Position numbers and translations under genes: made by a program
The notes under the pieces: generated by a model
Seen by the model: only the letters and a program-made list of their open reading frames with translations
Database searches by the model: none
What the model was told of the DNA's origin: nothing
Assembly: GCA_037178625.1 (NCBI GenBank)
Contig: CM074127.1
Coordinates: 4,030,001 to 4,094,000 of the forward strand
From: Skeletonema tropicum
Lineage: Eukaryota > Bacillariophyta > Thalassiosirophyceae > Thalassiosirales > Thalassiosiraceae
DNA: 64,000 bases
Reading direction: 5' to 3'
Part shown: positions 43,559-53,344 of the stretch, one piece after another
Numbering within the stretch: position 1 is the first letter of the stretch
Layout: each line of letters begins with the position of its first letter

Positions 43559-44317
43559 TTATTGAAAGCCATCAGCTTCTGTTCCAGCTTCGAATTCAAA
43601 TTCCACACTTTCTTCATCTGAAGGAATATCACAGCTCCCAATCACATAACTCGCAAGTGCATCACCAAACTCTCCAATCACTTTCTTGTTGATCTTCATC
43701 TCTTCTACTAACCCTGCATCAGGATGGTAGATATGGCCGAAAGGAACAGAAGGTACACCAAGACCCTCGTGTATGTACGCGGTCTCTTTCGTCAGTGGCA
43801 CATCTACAAACTTTACGTTTGGTGAGTGCCTAGACACTAATTTCTTGAAATGTGGGTGTGCTGCCTTGCACGATTTGCACCATGGTGCAAAGAAGCGTAC
43901 AGCTACTATTCGTTCTTGCTCATCGACTACCTCTTTTTTGTAGTCTTGTATTGTGTCTATCAGTTGGACAGATGTATCTACAGGTCTATCATCTCCTTCT
44001 TTTGGCCTCTTGAGCAACCTTGGAACAAATCCGCCTACAACCTGTTTCCATTCGTTTGAATCCTTGGATTCTTTGTCTTTTTCGCGTTCCTCCTCTATTG
44101 GCCTCATCGGTGTGTCTACCGCTGAGTGTAAAGGAGACGTTCTGGAGTGAATGCGACGTTGCAGGTGTGTTTGTTCTCCAGAAAAGTATCGTTGACTGGA
44201 GGTGATGATATGAGAGTGTGCGCAAGGTAGCCTCGAATACGTGGAAAAAGATTCCGATTCATTGATGGAAAGGATCAGCGCCAGGATGAACCCTGCCCGA
44301 GAGACTTTTGCAACCAT
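43559..44317 (-). CDS. Thioredoxin-fold protein, probably plastid targeted
   Basis: Single exon, 252 residues. The thioredoxin core at about residues 125-220 contains RFFAPWCKSCKAAHPHF with the active-site C-x-x-C, then VKFVDVPLTKE and the cis-Pro region GVPSVPFGHIY. The N-terminus has a hydrophobic signal-like stretch (AGFILALILSINESES) followed by F-S-T-Y-S; an aromatic residue at the predicted cleavage position is the diatom plastid-import pattern, here in a weak form. A Glu/Lys-rich linker precedes the core and an acidic tail follows. It likely acts in disulphide exchange in the plastid; the substrate is unknown. Starts divergently from the quinone-oxidoreductase gene. Confidence 0.82.
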   Translation of the reverse strand: MVAKVSRAGFILALILSINESESFSTYSRLPCAHSHIITSSQRYFSGEQTHLQRRIHSRTSPLHSAVDTPMRPIEEEREKDKESKDSNEWKQVVGGFVPRLLKRPKEGDDRPVDTSVQLIDTIQDYKKEVVDEQERIVAVRFFAPWCKSCKAAHPHFKKLVSRHSPNVKFVDVPLTKETAYIHEGLGVPSVPFGHIYHPDAGLVEEMKINKKVIGEFGDALASYVIGSCDIPSDEESVEFEFEAGTEADGFQ

Positions 44318-44628
44318 GGCGAATTTAAAATGATATATATTGCTTCTTTTTGTGCACGACTTGTGTTCGTCTTACGCTAATATGATGAAAGGGCACCGAG
44401 AATACACTTCTTGATGTTCGTATCTTGCGTTCATCAATACGCTCACTGTGGTGTCCGGTTCATTTCATGCCCTTGTTGTGTGGCCTTTGTGTTGGAGATA
44501 CTCACTGGCAGGCGTGGAACGTGGAATCGACGTTCCTTTGTGGAGTTCTGTGTTCTGTCGCGGTCCGGTTTCGGTCCACGTTTCTGATGACGCGGCCGGG
44601 GCAATTTCCGTGGAAAGGTCTCATTGTC

Positions 44629-44750
44629 CGTCACGTGTCACGTCACTCAAACGTTCTGATTGATGTCAAGTTTTCTGATGTCATGCTGTCTCGCTCAGTA
44701 TTTGGATGTCCGAGACTGGGAGTCTTCGAAAGAAGGCACTGGTGACGTCA
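44629..44750. promoter_or_regulatory. CRE/G-box-like motif cluster in a divergent promoter
   Basis: Within the 589 bp between the thioredoxin-like and quinone-oxidoreductase starts are CACGTG (44632-44637), ACGTCA (44640-44645) and the full palindrome TGACGTCA (44743-44750). TGACGT cores are bZIP-type sites; in diatoms similar CRE motifs mediate CO2/cAMP and light control of carbonic anhydrase. Binding here is inferred only from sequence. Confidence 0.45.
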
Positions 44751-44906
44751 GCACACTCTGCTCTGCACTCTGCGGCTGTGAAAAAATCTTTCCTATCACC
44801 ATCCAGCGCGATGCAGTTGATGCCATACACTACTAACTACTTGTAGCTTGTGCATCGAGTCGATATAACAACAGTTGACGGAGGAGCAATAACCACAGAG
44901 TTCATC

Positions 44907-46504
44907 ATGTTTGCCACAGCTTCTCGTCGCGTCTTTCAAAACGCAGCATCGGCTTCGGCCTGCAGCAATAATTTCACAGCCTTCTTCCCAGTGCGATGCA
45001 TGTCATCAATACCATCAACTATGAAGGTAAGTGAAATAATATCGACTTCGAACTTTTTACAACTCCTTTTTTGTTCGGGTACTTCATGTTAGTGATGTTG
45101 TCACGGAGGGCTTTGCATTAGAGGATAATATAATGCGTTCATACTTGCGACAGAGCGCCATCAAACCCTCACATTCCATTGTCTATGAATCTTTTCAAGT
45201 TGAGGATATGGTAGTAGCCAAGCTGTTTCATTACAATTTGGTTCCCGCGTTCTCCTTGAGATGTTGTTCTGGACGCAAGGTGGTTTATGAGATCAATGAT
45301 GGTAGAACTCTTACTAATGGGCGCTAGAGAAACTTCGCGAGGCTGATTTGAGTGTGCCTTTTTGTCTGTCTTCGATGTGATTTTGGGCACAATAACAGCC
45401 TTCGCACATGTTCGCTTCGTTCATTGTTGATGATGTATTGCTAACTACAGTTATTTGTTTCCTCTTTTCACCATATACACAACAAAACAAACATGAAAGG
45501 CTGCCGTTGTCAGAGAAGTTGGTGATGCGCACGCTCTCAAAGTTGAGACTGATTTCCCCACTCCTGAACTCAAAGCTGGCGGAGTTATTGTAAAGAATCA
45601 ATATGCTGGAATCAACTTTATTGACACATATCATCGCAAAGGACTTTATCCCAGAGATCTTCCATTTGTCGGGGGACAAGAAGGAGGTGGAACTGTTGCA
45701 GCTGTGTCTGATGAAGCTGCTGCTCAGGGAATCAAAGTTGGAGATCCTGTAGCTTATTCTGTCTTTGGATCATACGCTCAATACACTGCCGTGCCAGCTG
45801 CCAAGCTTCTTCCAGTACCCGAAGGAGTTGGGTTAGATGTTGCAACTTCTTGTGTTGTGCAGGGATTGACCGCTCATTATTTGACAACTTCGGCGCATGC
45901 AGATCTTATTAAGGAGGGTGAATGGTGTCTTATCCATGGAGTTGGAGGCGGCACTTGTCAGTGGGCAGCACAAATGGCGAAACTGCGGGGTTTCAAAGTG
46001 ATAGGAACTTGTTCCAAGGGAAAGGCTGACATTGCCAAGACGCTTGGATGTGATGAGCTGATTGTTCTCGATGAAGTCCCTGGTGCATCCTACGAGGACT
46101 ATGAGTCTGTAGATATTGTGTCACGTGTAATGGAAGTTACCGATGGAAAGGGTTGCAAAGCTGTCATCGATGGTATCGGAAAGTCTACTGTTGATATTAG
46201 TATCAACTCTTTGGCGCATCGTGGTATCTTCGTCTCATTCGGAAATGCCAGTGGAGCAGTACCTGCCTTCCCTGTACTTCGTTTGATTGGAAAATCCGCA
46301 TACGTCACTCGTCCCAAGCTATTAGATTACACTGTTGACCGTGCTGAGTTGGTATCGAGAGCAGATGAAATTTTTGGATGGTTAAAGGAAGGAAAGCTGA
46401 ATGTAAGTGTGGACTGCGCGTTCCCGTTAGATGAAGCAGCTGAAGGACATCTTTACTTGGAAGCAGGCAAAAGTAAAGGAAAGGTTCTGTACAAGATTGA
46501 TTAA
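44907..46504 (+). CDS. Zeta-crystallin-type NADPH:quinone oxidoreductase
   Basis: Exon 1 is 44907-45026 and exon 2 45500-46504, with a 473-bp GT-AG intron in phase 0, giving 374 residues. Exon 1 encodes only a leader (MFATASRRVFQNAASASACS...), Arg/Ser/Ala-rich and mitochondrial in character. Exon 2 starts exactly where the conserved enzyme begins (AAVVREVGDAHALKVE). MDR-superfamily features are present: GLYPRDLPFVGGQEGGGTV, AYSVFGSYAQYTAVPA, VVQGLTAHYL and a nucleotide-binding loop HGVGGGTCQWAAQMAK, slightly altered from the usual GVGG(V/A)G. It would reduce quinones with NADPH, protecting against redox cycling. The intron is several times longer than others in this window. Confidence 0.88.
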
Positions 46505-46903
46505 TTTTGTAACCTCTAAGGCGAAATGTATCATCTCTCCTGCTCCTGTTCTTAAATTAAGCACTGCACATAACAATTCACACCAAAGGCCGTTCTTCGT
46601 CTTGCTTGGGGTTCCCCGTGCTTTCTCTTGCTTATCAGCGAAGGTTGGGGACATCATGTCTGACTATATACTGCCTGACTGTCCCAAAAAAATAAGAGGG
46701 GCATCTCATGAGTACCGAGTATGGTACAACGTATCTACAGGTATTTGGTTTCAATCAAAATATCCAAAAATCGAAGTCGCGAAGATCTTTTGACTTTTGA
46801 GCACTCGATGATCATGAAAAAGCAAGCCAATGCAACCACTCTACTACTCATCATACGACGTTAAAACCAACTCTCGTCCCTTTGCTTGCCAGAGATATAG
46901 ACA

Positions 46904-47728
46904 ATGAAGCTATCTTCCTTACTCATCATTTTTGCTGCTGCGGAGCAATCTCACGCATGGACTGGTCGTCCGGTGTCTTCGAGTGTCATCAACTCTAATG
47001 TCAATGGTGGCATCAAGAGGCATCAGCCAAAAAAAGTTGCGTTTTCGGGCCCATTGTCAATTAGAGGTGGAACTTCCTTGGAGATGACGCCAGCTAGTTC
47101 ACTTGTAACTACGTTGGTACCTCGCATCGGTATTCTGACAAGTACGCTTCTCTATTTTTCTCCTTTTACTGCTGTCCGACAAGCAAGCACAAGTGAATCG
47201 CTCAATGATTTAAACCCTGTCCCTTTGGCAATTATGGCTGTGTCGTCTCTTTGTTGGCTAGTTTACGGCTTGTCTGTTAGGGATCCGTTCGTTACGCTCT
47301 CGAATGTCCCCGGATCTATTGCTAGTATATGGTATGTGATGGCAGTCTTGCCATTGCTCAAAGGAGCACAACTGAAAAATACTCAAAATATTGTTGTGGG
47401 GCTCTCCGCACTCACGATTAACTTGTGGACATGGTTGGCATTGACAAACAAATCGCTCGAACAAGTTAGCTCGGCATTGGGTTTATTTGCTTCAGGTCTT
47501 TTCATTGTACTGTCTGGAAGCCCTCTCAGTACAATCAAAACAGTTCTCTCTACAAAGGATTCAAAGTCCATTTTGACCCAGTTGACGTTTGCACAGATTA
47601 CCAACACAGCTTTATGGAGTGCATATGGGTTAGCAATCAAAGATAAGTTTGTGTACGGTCCGAACATGACCGGCTTGGGTTTTGGCCTAATACAATTGGC
47701 GTTGAAACTCGTGTTTCCATCCAAATGA
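46904..47728 (+). CDS. SWEET/MtN3-like sugar transporter with plastid-type leader
   Basis: Single exon, 274 residues with about seven hydrophobic segments. Two MtN3-type triple-helix bundles are recognisable. The first has SPFTAVRQAST and LAIMAVSSLCWLVYGLSVRDPF; the second has LSGSPLSTIKTVLSTKDSKSIL and ALWSAYGLAIKDKFVYGPN. The repeated (C/A)LW(L/S).YGL...D.F pattern is the SWEET signature. The N-terminus is a signal peptide (MKLSSLLIIFAAAEQSHA) followed by W-T-G, an aromatic +1 residue as in diatom plastid preproteins. SWEETs equilibrate sugars across membranes; a role in the plastid envelope is inferred from the leader. Confidence 0.83.
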   Translation: MKLSSLLIIFAAAEQSHAWTGRPVSSSVINSNVNGGIKRHQPKKVAFSGPLSIRGGTSLEMTPASSLVTTLVPRIGILTSTLLYFSPFTAVRQASTSESLNDLNPVPLAIMAVSSLCWLVYGLSVRDPFVTLSNVPGSIASIWYVMAVLPLLKGAQLKNTQNIVVGLSALTINLWTWLALTNKSLEQVSSALGLFASGLFIVLSGSPLSTIKTVLSTKDSKSILTQLTFAQITNTALWSAYGLAIKDKFVYGPNMTGLGFGLIQLALKLVFPSK

Positions 47729-47915
47729 TGGTAATATGTGCAGTATTAGTAAGGACAATCAGTCGAATATAATATAATCAAAGTAGAGACCATGTCATCA
47801 AAGATAAAATCGGAAAGAGATTGGGTTAGCTACACTAATCCCTAAATTCCATTTATATTTTACAGTCTCTAAACTCCTTTAAGACATAATATGAATCATC
47901 TCTATCCATCGTGTT

Positions 47916-48341
47916 TTATTTCTGCCATGGAAACTTGAATCCCTCTCCTTTTGGTTTTGTTTCGTCTTCTTCCTCAACCCACCCATTTTCAAAGTAAGGC
48001 ATTTGTGTCTGTTTACTATTTCCGTTCTCATCGACGAGATTATTAGCTTCGAGGGAAAACATCAACTTTCCAGTGTCCTTCTCAACCCCCTGGAAGTCTC
48101 CGAGGAATGGTGCCCCAGCTCCTGCTGCAATCATTTGTAATAGACCCCCAGCGCTAATCTTTTTCTCTGGCTCTTCCTCTTTATCAGCAGGCTCATCACT
48201 CTTGGGTCCAAAACCGCTGGGCAACCCAAAGTGCAGTTTAGTTCCTGCCCCCCATTGGACGCCGGGGGGCACGCCAGGTGCAAAGAAGGCGGCTGCTTGG
48301 GTGCAGCTTAGCGCAAGAATGAGGGAGCTGGCCTTCACCAT
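47916..48341 (-). CDS. Plastid-targeted small protein of unknown function
   Basis: 141 residues from the ATG at 48341. The N-terminus MVKASSLILALSCTQAAAFFAPG is a textbook diatom plastid presequence: hydrophobic signal, AAAF cleavage motif, then a short basic/Pro transit region. The mature part is small and acidic. It has one hydrophobic segment (GGLLQMIAAGAGAPFLGDF), a motif-like stretch (KLMFSLEANNLVDENG) and a C-terminal GEGFKFPWQK. No family is recognised. It is divergent from the methyltransferase gene and convergent with the SWEET-like gene. Confidence 0.7.
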   Translation of the reverse strand: MVKASSLILALSCTQAAAFFAPGVPPGVQWGAGTKLHFGLPSGFGPKSDEPADKEEEPEKKISAGGLLQMIAAGAGAPFLGDFQGVEKDTGKLMFSLEANNLVDENGNSKQTQMPYFENGWVEEEDETKPKGEGFKFPWQK

Positions 48342-48614
48342 ATTCACAGTCGACTCTTGCGTTAGGTTGCTGCTCGCTTTATCATACCCAGGAGAGCAGA
48401 GCTGTACTAACTCCTATTTCCTGGCTGCTTCAAGCTGCGTTGTTCTTTGTTCATTATGTGCGTGTTGATGAGCCGCGCCATTTTCATTTGGCGCGCCAGC
48501 GCCAGATTCCTCTGTCTCGCTAGCTCTCGCTAAGTATCTCTGCCCCGCTCTCGCCATGCGCCATCGTCATTTTTATTTTGTGAATCTCGAATCTTATCGT
48601 TATCGACAACAACC

Positions 48615-49430
48615 ATGGGATCCGCTTCAACCAGCAGTGGTGACGGCACCGTCGCCAGAAGATACCAGCAGTTGTTCAACTTCTCGATGTCAGCTATTAT
48701 CCAAAAATTTTCGTGTTACTATTCTTATGGTCAGGACTATCTAAATATGAAGGTTTGCAAGGCAAAATCTTACATTTATGACGTGCTTATTTTGAGCATG
48801 ACGGAGGCATGGTATCGAGCTGTGTTGGAGAAGCTTCCTGATGGATCTATTCTACTCGATGTTGGCATCGGCACTGGTGGTGCATTGTTGCGATGCACCG
48901 ATCTATTAGTGAAAAAAGATCTAAAGGTCGTAGGGATTGATATTGATTCAGCGTATGTCGAAGCAGGACACGAAGCTATTTTGCACGCGGGCATGGATGA
49001 TCGAATCTCAATAAATGTAGTCAATGTTTATGAAGCCAAGGAGAAAGTGCTGGACCTTGTCAAGCAAATAGGAGGCACTGAAGATTCCGACGGTAGATTT
49101 GTAGATGCTGTTTACTTTTCTGGATCATTCTCATTGCTTCCTGATCCCGTAAAAGCATTGCAATTAGTGGCGGAGTTTGTGAAACCAAAAGACGGTGAGA
49201 AGGGAAGTATTTTCATCACTCAGACATATCAGAGGAAAACACCATTCTTCTTGCCTTATCTGAAGCCTTTGCTTAAGTATGCAACAACGATTGACTTCGG
49301 GCAGTTGGTAACAGAGGAAGATATCTTGCGCACGTTCGAAGAGAGTCGTCTCGAAGTAGTTCAGCATGAAGTTATTCCAAATAGTGTGAATAACTCGTTG
49401 CAAGCTGCATATATTTCTGTTTTGAGATGA
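48615..49430 (+). CDS. Class I SAM-dependent methyltransferase
   Basis: Single exon, 271 residues. Motif I is clear at LLDVGIGTGGAL, followed by an acidic strand end (VVGIDIDSAYVEAG), motif II-like DAVYFSGSFSLLPDP and motif III-like FVKPKDGEKGSIFITQTYQ. The region between residues 25 and 60 has aromatic, cap-like helices (FNFSMSAIIQKFSCYYSYG). It transfers methyl groups from S-adenosylmethionine. The substrate cannot be read from sequence; the overall look is of a small-molecule methyltransferase. Ends 53 bp from the convergent cysteine-desulfurase-like gene. Confidence 0.82.
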   Translation: MGSASTSSGDGTVARRYQQLFNFSMSAIIQKFSCYYSYGQDYLNMKVCKAKSYIYDVLILSMTEAWYRAVLEKLPDGSILLDVGIGTGGALLRCTDLLVKKDLKVVGIDIDSAYVEAGHEAILHAGMDDRISINVVNVYEAKEKVLDLVKQIGGTEDSDGRFVDAVYFSGSFSLLPDPVKALQLVAEFVKPKDGEKGSIFITQTYQRKTPFFLPYLKPLLKYATTIDFGQLVTEEDILRTFEESRLEVVQHEVIPNSVNNSLQAAYISVLR

Positions 49431-49483
49431 TGAGAGTGTGGTTCAAAAAAAATAATAAGTATCTATGTATAAAAATCAGTTCG

Positions 49484-50779
49484 TTACGACTTAAGCTGCT
49501 TCGTAGCTTCCTTAACGATAATGTCTGCTGCTAAGTCAACGTCTTCCAGTGAAGTATTTGGACCAACACTAAGGCGCAGAGTACCAACCGCAAACTCTGG
49601 AGGCACATTCATTGCTTTCAGGATTGCAGAATATGACATTGTAGGTCCGGATGATGAATGACAAGCAGAGCCTGCACTACACGCTACAACTGAGCCAATG
49701 TTAGCGAGCAGCCTTCCACTTTGTACTCCTTTCAAACCAATCGATAATGTATTAGGCAGTCTTTGATTTTCATTCAAAGGTCCATTGACACGGGTCAGAT
49801 CAGTTTGCCCTGTGCTCTCTTTCAACCCAACAGTGATCTGTTCCAGAAGCCTGCTTCGCATCTTTTGCATGTGCAGCGCATTAGCTTGCCATCCAGCCTT
49901 GTCTCCGTGTTGTTCAAATAACATGTCAGCTGCACGTCCAATACCAGCAATATATGGTACGTTTTCTGTTCCACCCCTCCTACCGCCTTCTTGTCCTCCG
50001 CCCATCAATAGCACACTTCCACCGTGTTCTGGGTTGACTCTCCCGCTTTCATCCAAGCAATTCGGCCGGATATAAAGTGCAGCGATCCCCTTTGGTGCAC
50101 CAAACTTATGACCAACGATAGTCACCATATCTGCACCAGTTGTTTCCTCGGCCAAACCTCGCAAATCAATCTTGCCTACCGCCTGAGCTGCATCTGTATG
50201 AAATAGTATCTGCTTTTGTCTACAGATCTTGGCGATTTCGAAAACAGGTTGGAGTGATCCAACTTCGTTGTTCGCTGTCATGATTGTAACGAGAGCAGTG
50301 TTCTCTTGAATTGCATCGATGACATCTGATGAGGATACTACACCAAACTCATCTACTGCCACTTCGGTAACTGTAATTTTTGGTGTCAGGCCGCCACTGA
50401 CGTATGAATTCAGGCACTGTGTAATGGCAGGATGTTCAATGTTTGTCGTAACAACATGAAGTAGACCATCTCGATTCGCTTTGTGCGCAGAAGACAATAG
50501 AGCCAATCTTATTGCAACGTTGTTAGACTCTGTTCCGCACCCAGTGAACATGATAGATGATGGATCGGCAGCAACTGGGGCTGACTGAATCAAACTCAAA
50601 AGCGATCTTCGGGCTTTGTTCACAGCAGCTTTCGGTTCAGAGCCAAAGTAATGAGATGATGATGGATTTCCAAAATGATCAGTAAGGTAGGGCAGCATTG
50701 CCTCCAACACTGGAGGATATACTGGAGTTGTCCCATTGTAGTCGAGATAAACACATGTCTTTTGCTTTTCCTCCTTCAT
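49484..50779 (-). CDS. NifS-type cysteine desulfurase / selenocysteine lyase
   Basis: Single exon, 431 residues, PLP-dependent class V aminotransferase fold. Visible features are YLDYNGTTPVYPPVLEAM at the N-terminus, FGNPSSSHYFG, GCGTESNNVAIRLAL, HTDAAQAVGKIDL, the PLP-binding Lys in VGHKFGAPKGIAALY (about residue 228), GGGQEGGRRGGTEN and a catalytic Cys in AGSACHSSSGP (about residue 363). The overall pattern is closest to animal-type selenocysteine lyase and group II NifS enzymes. It would release S or Se from cysteine or selenocysteine. No targeting peptide is seen, so cytosolic action is likely. Distinguishing lyase from desulfurase activity needs a phylogeny. Confidence 0.87.
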   Translation of the reverse strand: MKEEKQKTCVYLDYNGTTPVYPPVLEAMLPYLTDHFGNPSSSHYFGSEPKAAVNKARRSLLSLIQSAPVAADPSSIMFTGCGTESNNVAIRLALLSSAHKANRDGLLHVVTTNIEHPAITQCLNSYVSGGLTPKITVTEVAVDEFGVVSSSDVIDAIQENTALVTIMTANNEVGSLQPVFEIAKICRQKQILFHTDAAQAVGKIDLRGLAEETTGADMVTIVGHKFGAPKGIAALYIRPNCLDESGRVNPEHGGSVLLMGGGQEGGRRGGTENVPYIAGIGRAADMLFEQHGDKAGWQANALHMQKMRSRLLEQITVGLKESTGQTDLTRVNGPLNENQRLPNTLSIGLKGVQSGRLLANIGSVVACSAGSACHSSSGPTMSYSAILKAMNVPPEFAVGTLRLSVGPNTSLEDVDLAADIIVKEATKQLKS

Positions 50780-51100
50780 GATGTTGTTGTTGTTATAATA
50801 TCTCCTCTTCTCGCCGCCGCCGGAAGTAGAAGGAGCGAATAAGTGATGAACAAAGAAGATATTGATCTGCGGTAATTATTTGATAGAACACTGCTACCTC
50901 CAGCAAGCACAGCTCTCATAATATTATCTTTCGTTTCATTGAGGAGAGAGCTCTCTCCTATTTCTGAGGAGGATCTTTGCGGCTACGCAATCTACATCGG
51001 AATTAATACAAAAAATCGTGCACTACCGATCTGCACTTCGTCTCATCATGAGCCTCCGCTATCCCATGTCTATCATCTATTCTGAAGTCGTATTATGTAA

Positions 51101-52178
51101 ATGATGCGTATATTCCTCTTCATCAATTGTTGCGCGCTAGTTTCTGCTGCTTCTTCTCCTCTGAACTATGGAAGGCAGCCAAAGCTGCAGTAACAGCTGC
51201 AGAGGAGACTGATGAAGGAGCAGACTGGACATCAGTTATACTCGATCGGTCGTTGAAGAACCAAGATGCCATATGTATCAGCTTCTCCCCTGAGTGTTGC
51301 AGCAGTCTGTAGTGATGGTATTGCGTTGCTCTCTCTGCACTTTGGTCTAGATTCAAAGAATAATGATGATGATGATGCACAAAGTTCGAGTCAGAAGGAT
51401 AGCAATGATCTACTTGGAGTGTTTAATGATCTACCCCTCTCATCACGTGGACCACTACGCATTGAGCCAATATATGATAATGGAGCATCAACAAATTCAA
51501 TGACGTCAACTTGCTCTTTGCGATCGCCTCCTTCATTGGCACTCCTCACTGCTGGATGGCGGACGGATGGTATGGCGCTATCTGATGCAGCACGAGAGCT
51601 AATGATGGAGGAGACTTCGCTCTACTGTTTGCCTTTGAGCGTTACAATGGGCACAAATACTGATAGTGATGATGCGAGAAGTAGTGGTCAAAACTTCTCA
51701 TTATGGACGAAGAATAGCTGATGGATTATCATATTATATGGCAAAATGTGCCTTTGCTGAGGGAGTACGGTCATTATCAACAATTGGATTGCTGGCATGC
51801 AACCATTCTGCAGGAGGATGTCTATATCTGGTAGATGCAACAGGATCATACAGTGTTCGAGCACATGCCATTGGTAATGGAGCATCAACAATTCACAAAC
51901 GTTTAGTATTTGTTGATTTTGAAGCTATGTCATGCCTTGATGGTTTGCGAACGCTGTTGCGTATTATTGCCGAGGAGGGAGGTATATTGTCAACAGGAGA
52001 TGTCTCATCGGATGCGGATAATCAAAACAAACCTATTGGTGTGTGGACCGTACCACGTAATCCTGGAGTAGAATTAGCTGTTCTGCGAAGTGGTGAGCAA
52101 CAGATGAGACGTATTCGGCTGTTATCATTGTTATCAGCAGCAGACAGCCTCCAAGAGCCAGGGAAAATAATAGGATGA
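51101..52178 (+). pseudogene. Divergent 20S-proteasome-like subunit, frame interrupted
   Basis: Two overlapping frames together give one proteasome-fold protein. The frame from 51266 supplies SVAAVCSDGIALLSLHFG and ALLTAGWRTDGMALSDAAREL. The frame from about 51666 supplies RRIADGLSYYM, GVRSLSTIGLLACNH and CLYLVDATGSYSVRAHAIGNG. The last string parallels the alpha-subunit core (G.HLY..DPSG.Y....A.AIG). Joining them needs a net +1 base near 51660-51690, and no intron fits. Upstream and in frame with 51266 is ATGATG at 51101 with a signal-like leader (MMRIFLFINCCALVSA), but stops at about 51191 and 51245 intervene, so an intron or further breaks exist. Called broken, but a mis-assembled real gene is possible. 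Ends 17 bp from the next, also broken, gene. Confidence 0.5.
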
Positions 52179-52195
52179 TAATTAAAGATTTCATT

Positions 52196-53344
52196 TTATA
52201 TCTTGTTTCCGATTAGGTTTTTGTTGATTACATTTGCCACTGCTACAAAATCTTCATCATTCCATACCAGCGGTTTCCTTAATAGCCAAGTTACATCTTC
52301 TTCAACGTGCTGTAGGGTCTTGGATCCTATCAGGGGCGTTCCGCCCAGACAAACGGTTGTAAAGGAATACAACAGCACTTGATTAGAGACGCCCTGCCTT
52401 TGTGCTATCTCTGTGATGACTTTATTGTTACGGACTCTGCCTCCCGCAGAGCCGGTCAGAATCCAAAACAATTGGTTCGCCATCCCCATATCATTGAATA
52501 GTGGTCTCAGCTCAACGTCATATCCTCTGTTTCCATGAAATCGGTTTTGAATTATTGACGGTTTCACTCGTGTGTCGTTGTGCAATTTGATAAGGATAGT
52601 CTCTATCGTGTACGCTAACAATACCAAGGTGTCGAATGATACCTTTGTCAACATAACTTTCAAGCACTTTCCAAGCTGTCATTGTATCTTCGTACTTTTG
52701 TAGCTTTGCACGAAAGTTGTGCACAAGCACTGAGTCGATATACGTTGTTTGTAAATTGTGCAGGCTTGAATTTATAGACAAATGAACTTGTTTCTTCAAT
52801 ACTCAAATCAGGAGAGGGTGGACATCCTTCAATCTTACCAGTTTTGCACGCCGTAATTGTTCACACTTTTTGCTACGAACAAGGTCTGTAGATACAACTC
52901 ATTTCTTGGCACACCACTTTCCTTCCAGCCAATTCCAACCCCTTGGTTCGTTGTATTCGAAATGAAAACCACCCGTAGCGATGTGCCTGAATCCTGCATT
53001 TATGGCCTGTGCCACGAGTTTATCAGTGTCGTTCCCTTTACTCTTAGCGCCATATACAATGGTGCCCATAGGAGCTAATTTCTTCTTGCTAACTTCTGAA
53101 TCAACGTCGTCGCGTGTGACAACGAGATTATTGCTGAAGAAGAAGAATAACATCACGACAATAAATGATGAAAGACAAGACAGGCAATGTTTCTGACTGA
53201 ATTAAGCCTGTCTTCCTCTTCTTGTTTATCTTGCACTTCTGAAACATGAGGGGTATTCTCAACATGAATTATGGAGTTGACATGATCTCCATTGCGACCA
53301 TTCAATGCTCCATGTCGGGATCGCAGCGAAAATGAAGAGGCCAT
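52196..53344 (-). pseudogene. Aldo-keto reductase pseudogene with several frameshifts
   Basis: Read from 53344 downward, the pieces cover a whole aldo-keto reductase in changing frames: a charged N-terminal region, a hydrophobic anchor (IVVMLFFFFSNNLVV), GTIVYGAKSKG, INAGFRHIATGGFHFEYNE, then WKESGVPRNELYLQT, QVHLSINSSLHNL, TYIDSVLVHN, GIIRHLGIVSVHD, SIIQNRFHGNRGYD and HVEEDVTWLL. At least five frame changes are needed. Those near 52934 (a GGGG run), 52860, 52800 and 52603 each act as one extra base. The usual catalytic Asp of the D-T-A motif is Ala here (HIATG), while the Tyr-containing YNE segment and the His of LVHN remain. Both observations favour a decayed gene. Confidence 0.7.

Noticed and set aside
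45027..45499. Open frames inside the long intron of the quinone oxidoreductase
   Set aside because: Short frames on both strands without domains; the flanking splice junction is exact and in phase, so the stretch is simply an intron.
51660..53180. Programmed translational frameshifting in both broken genes
   Set aside because: Shift sites share no common slippery codon or stop context, and one gene also lost a catalytic residue; decay or sequence error is simpler.
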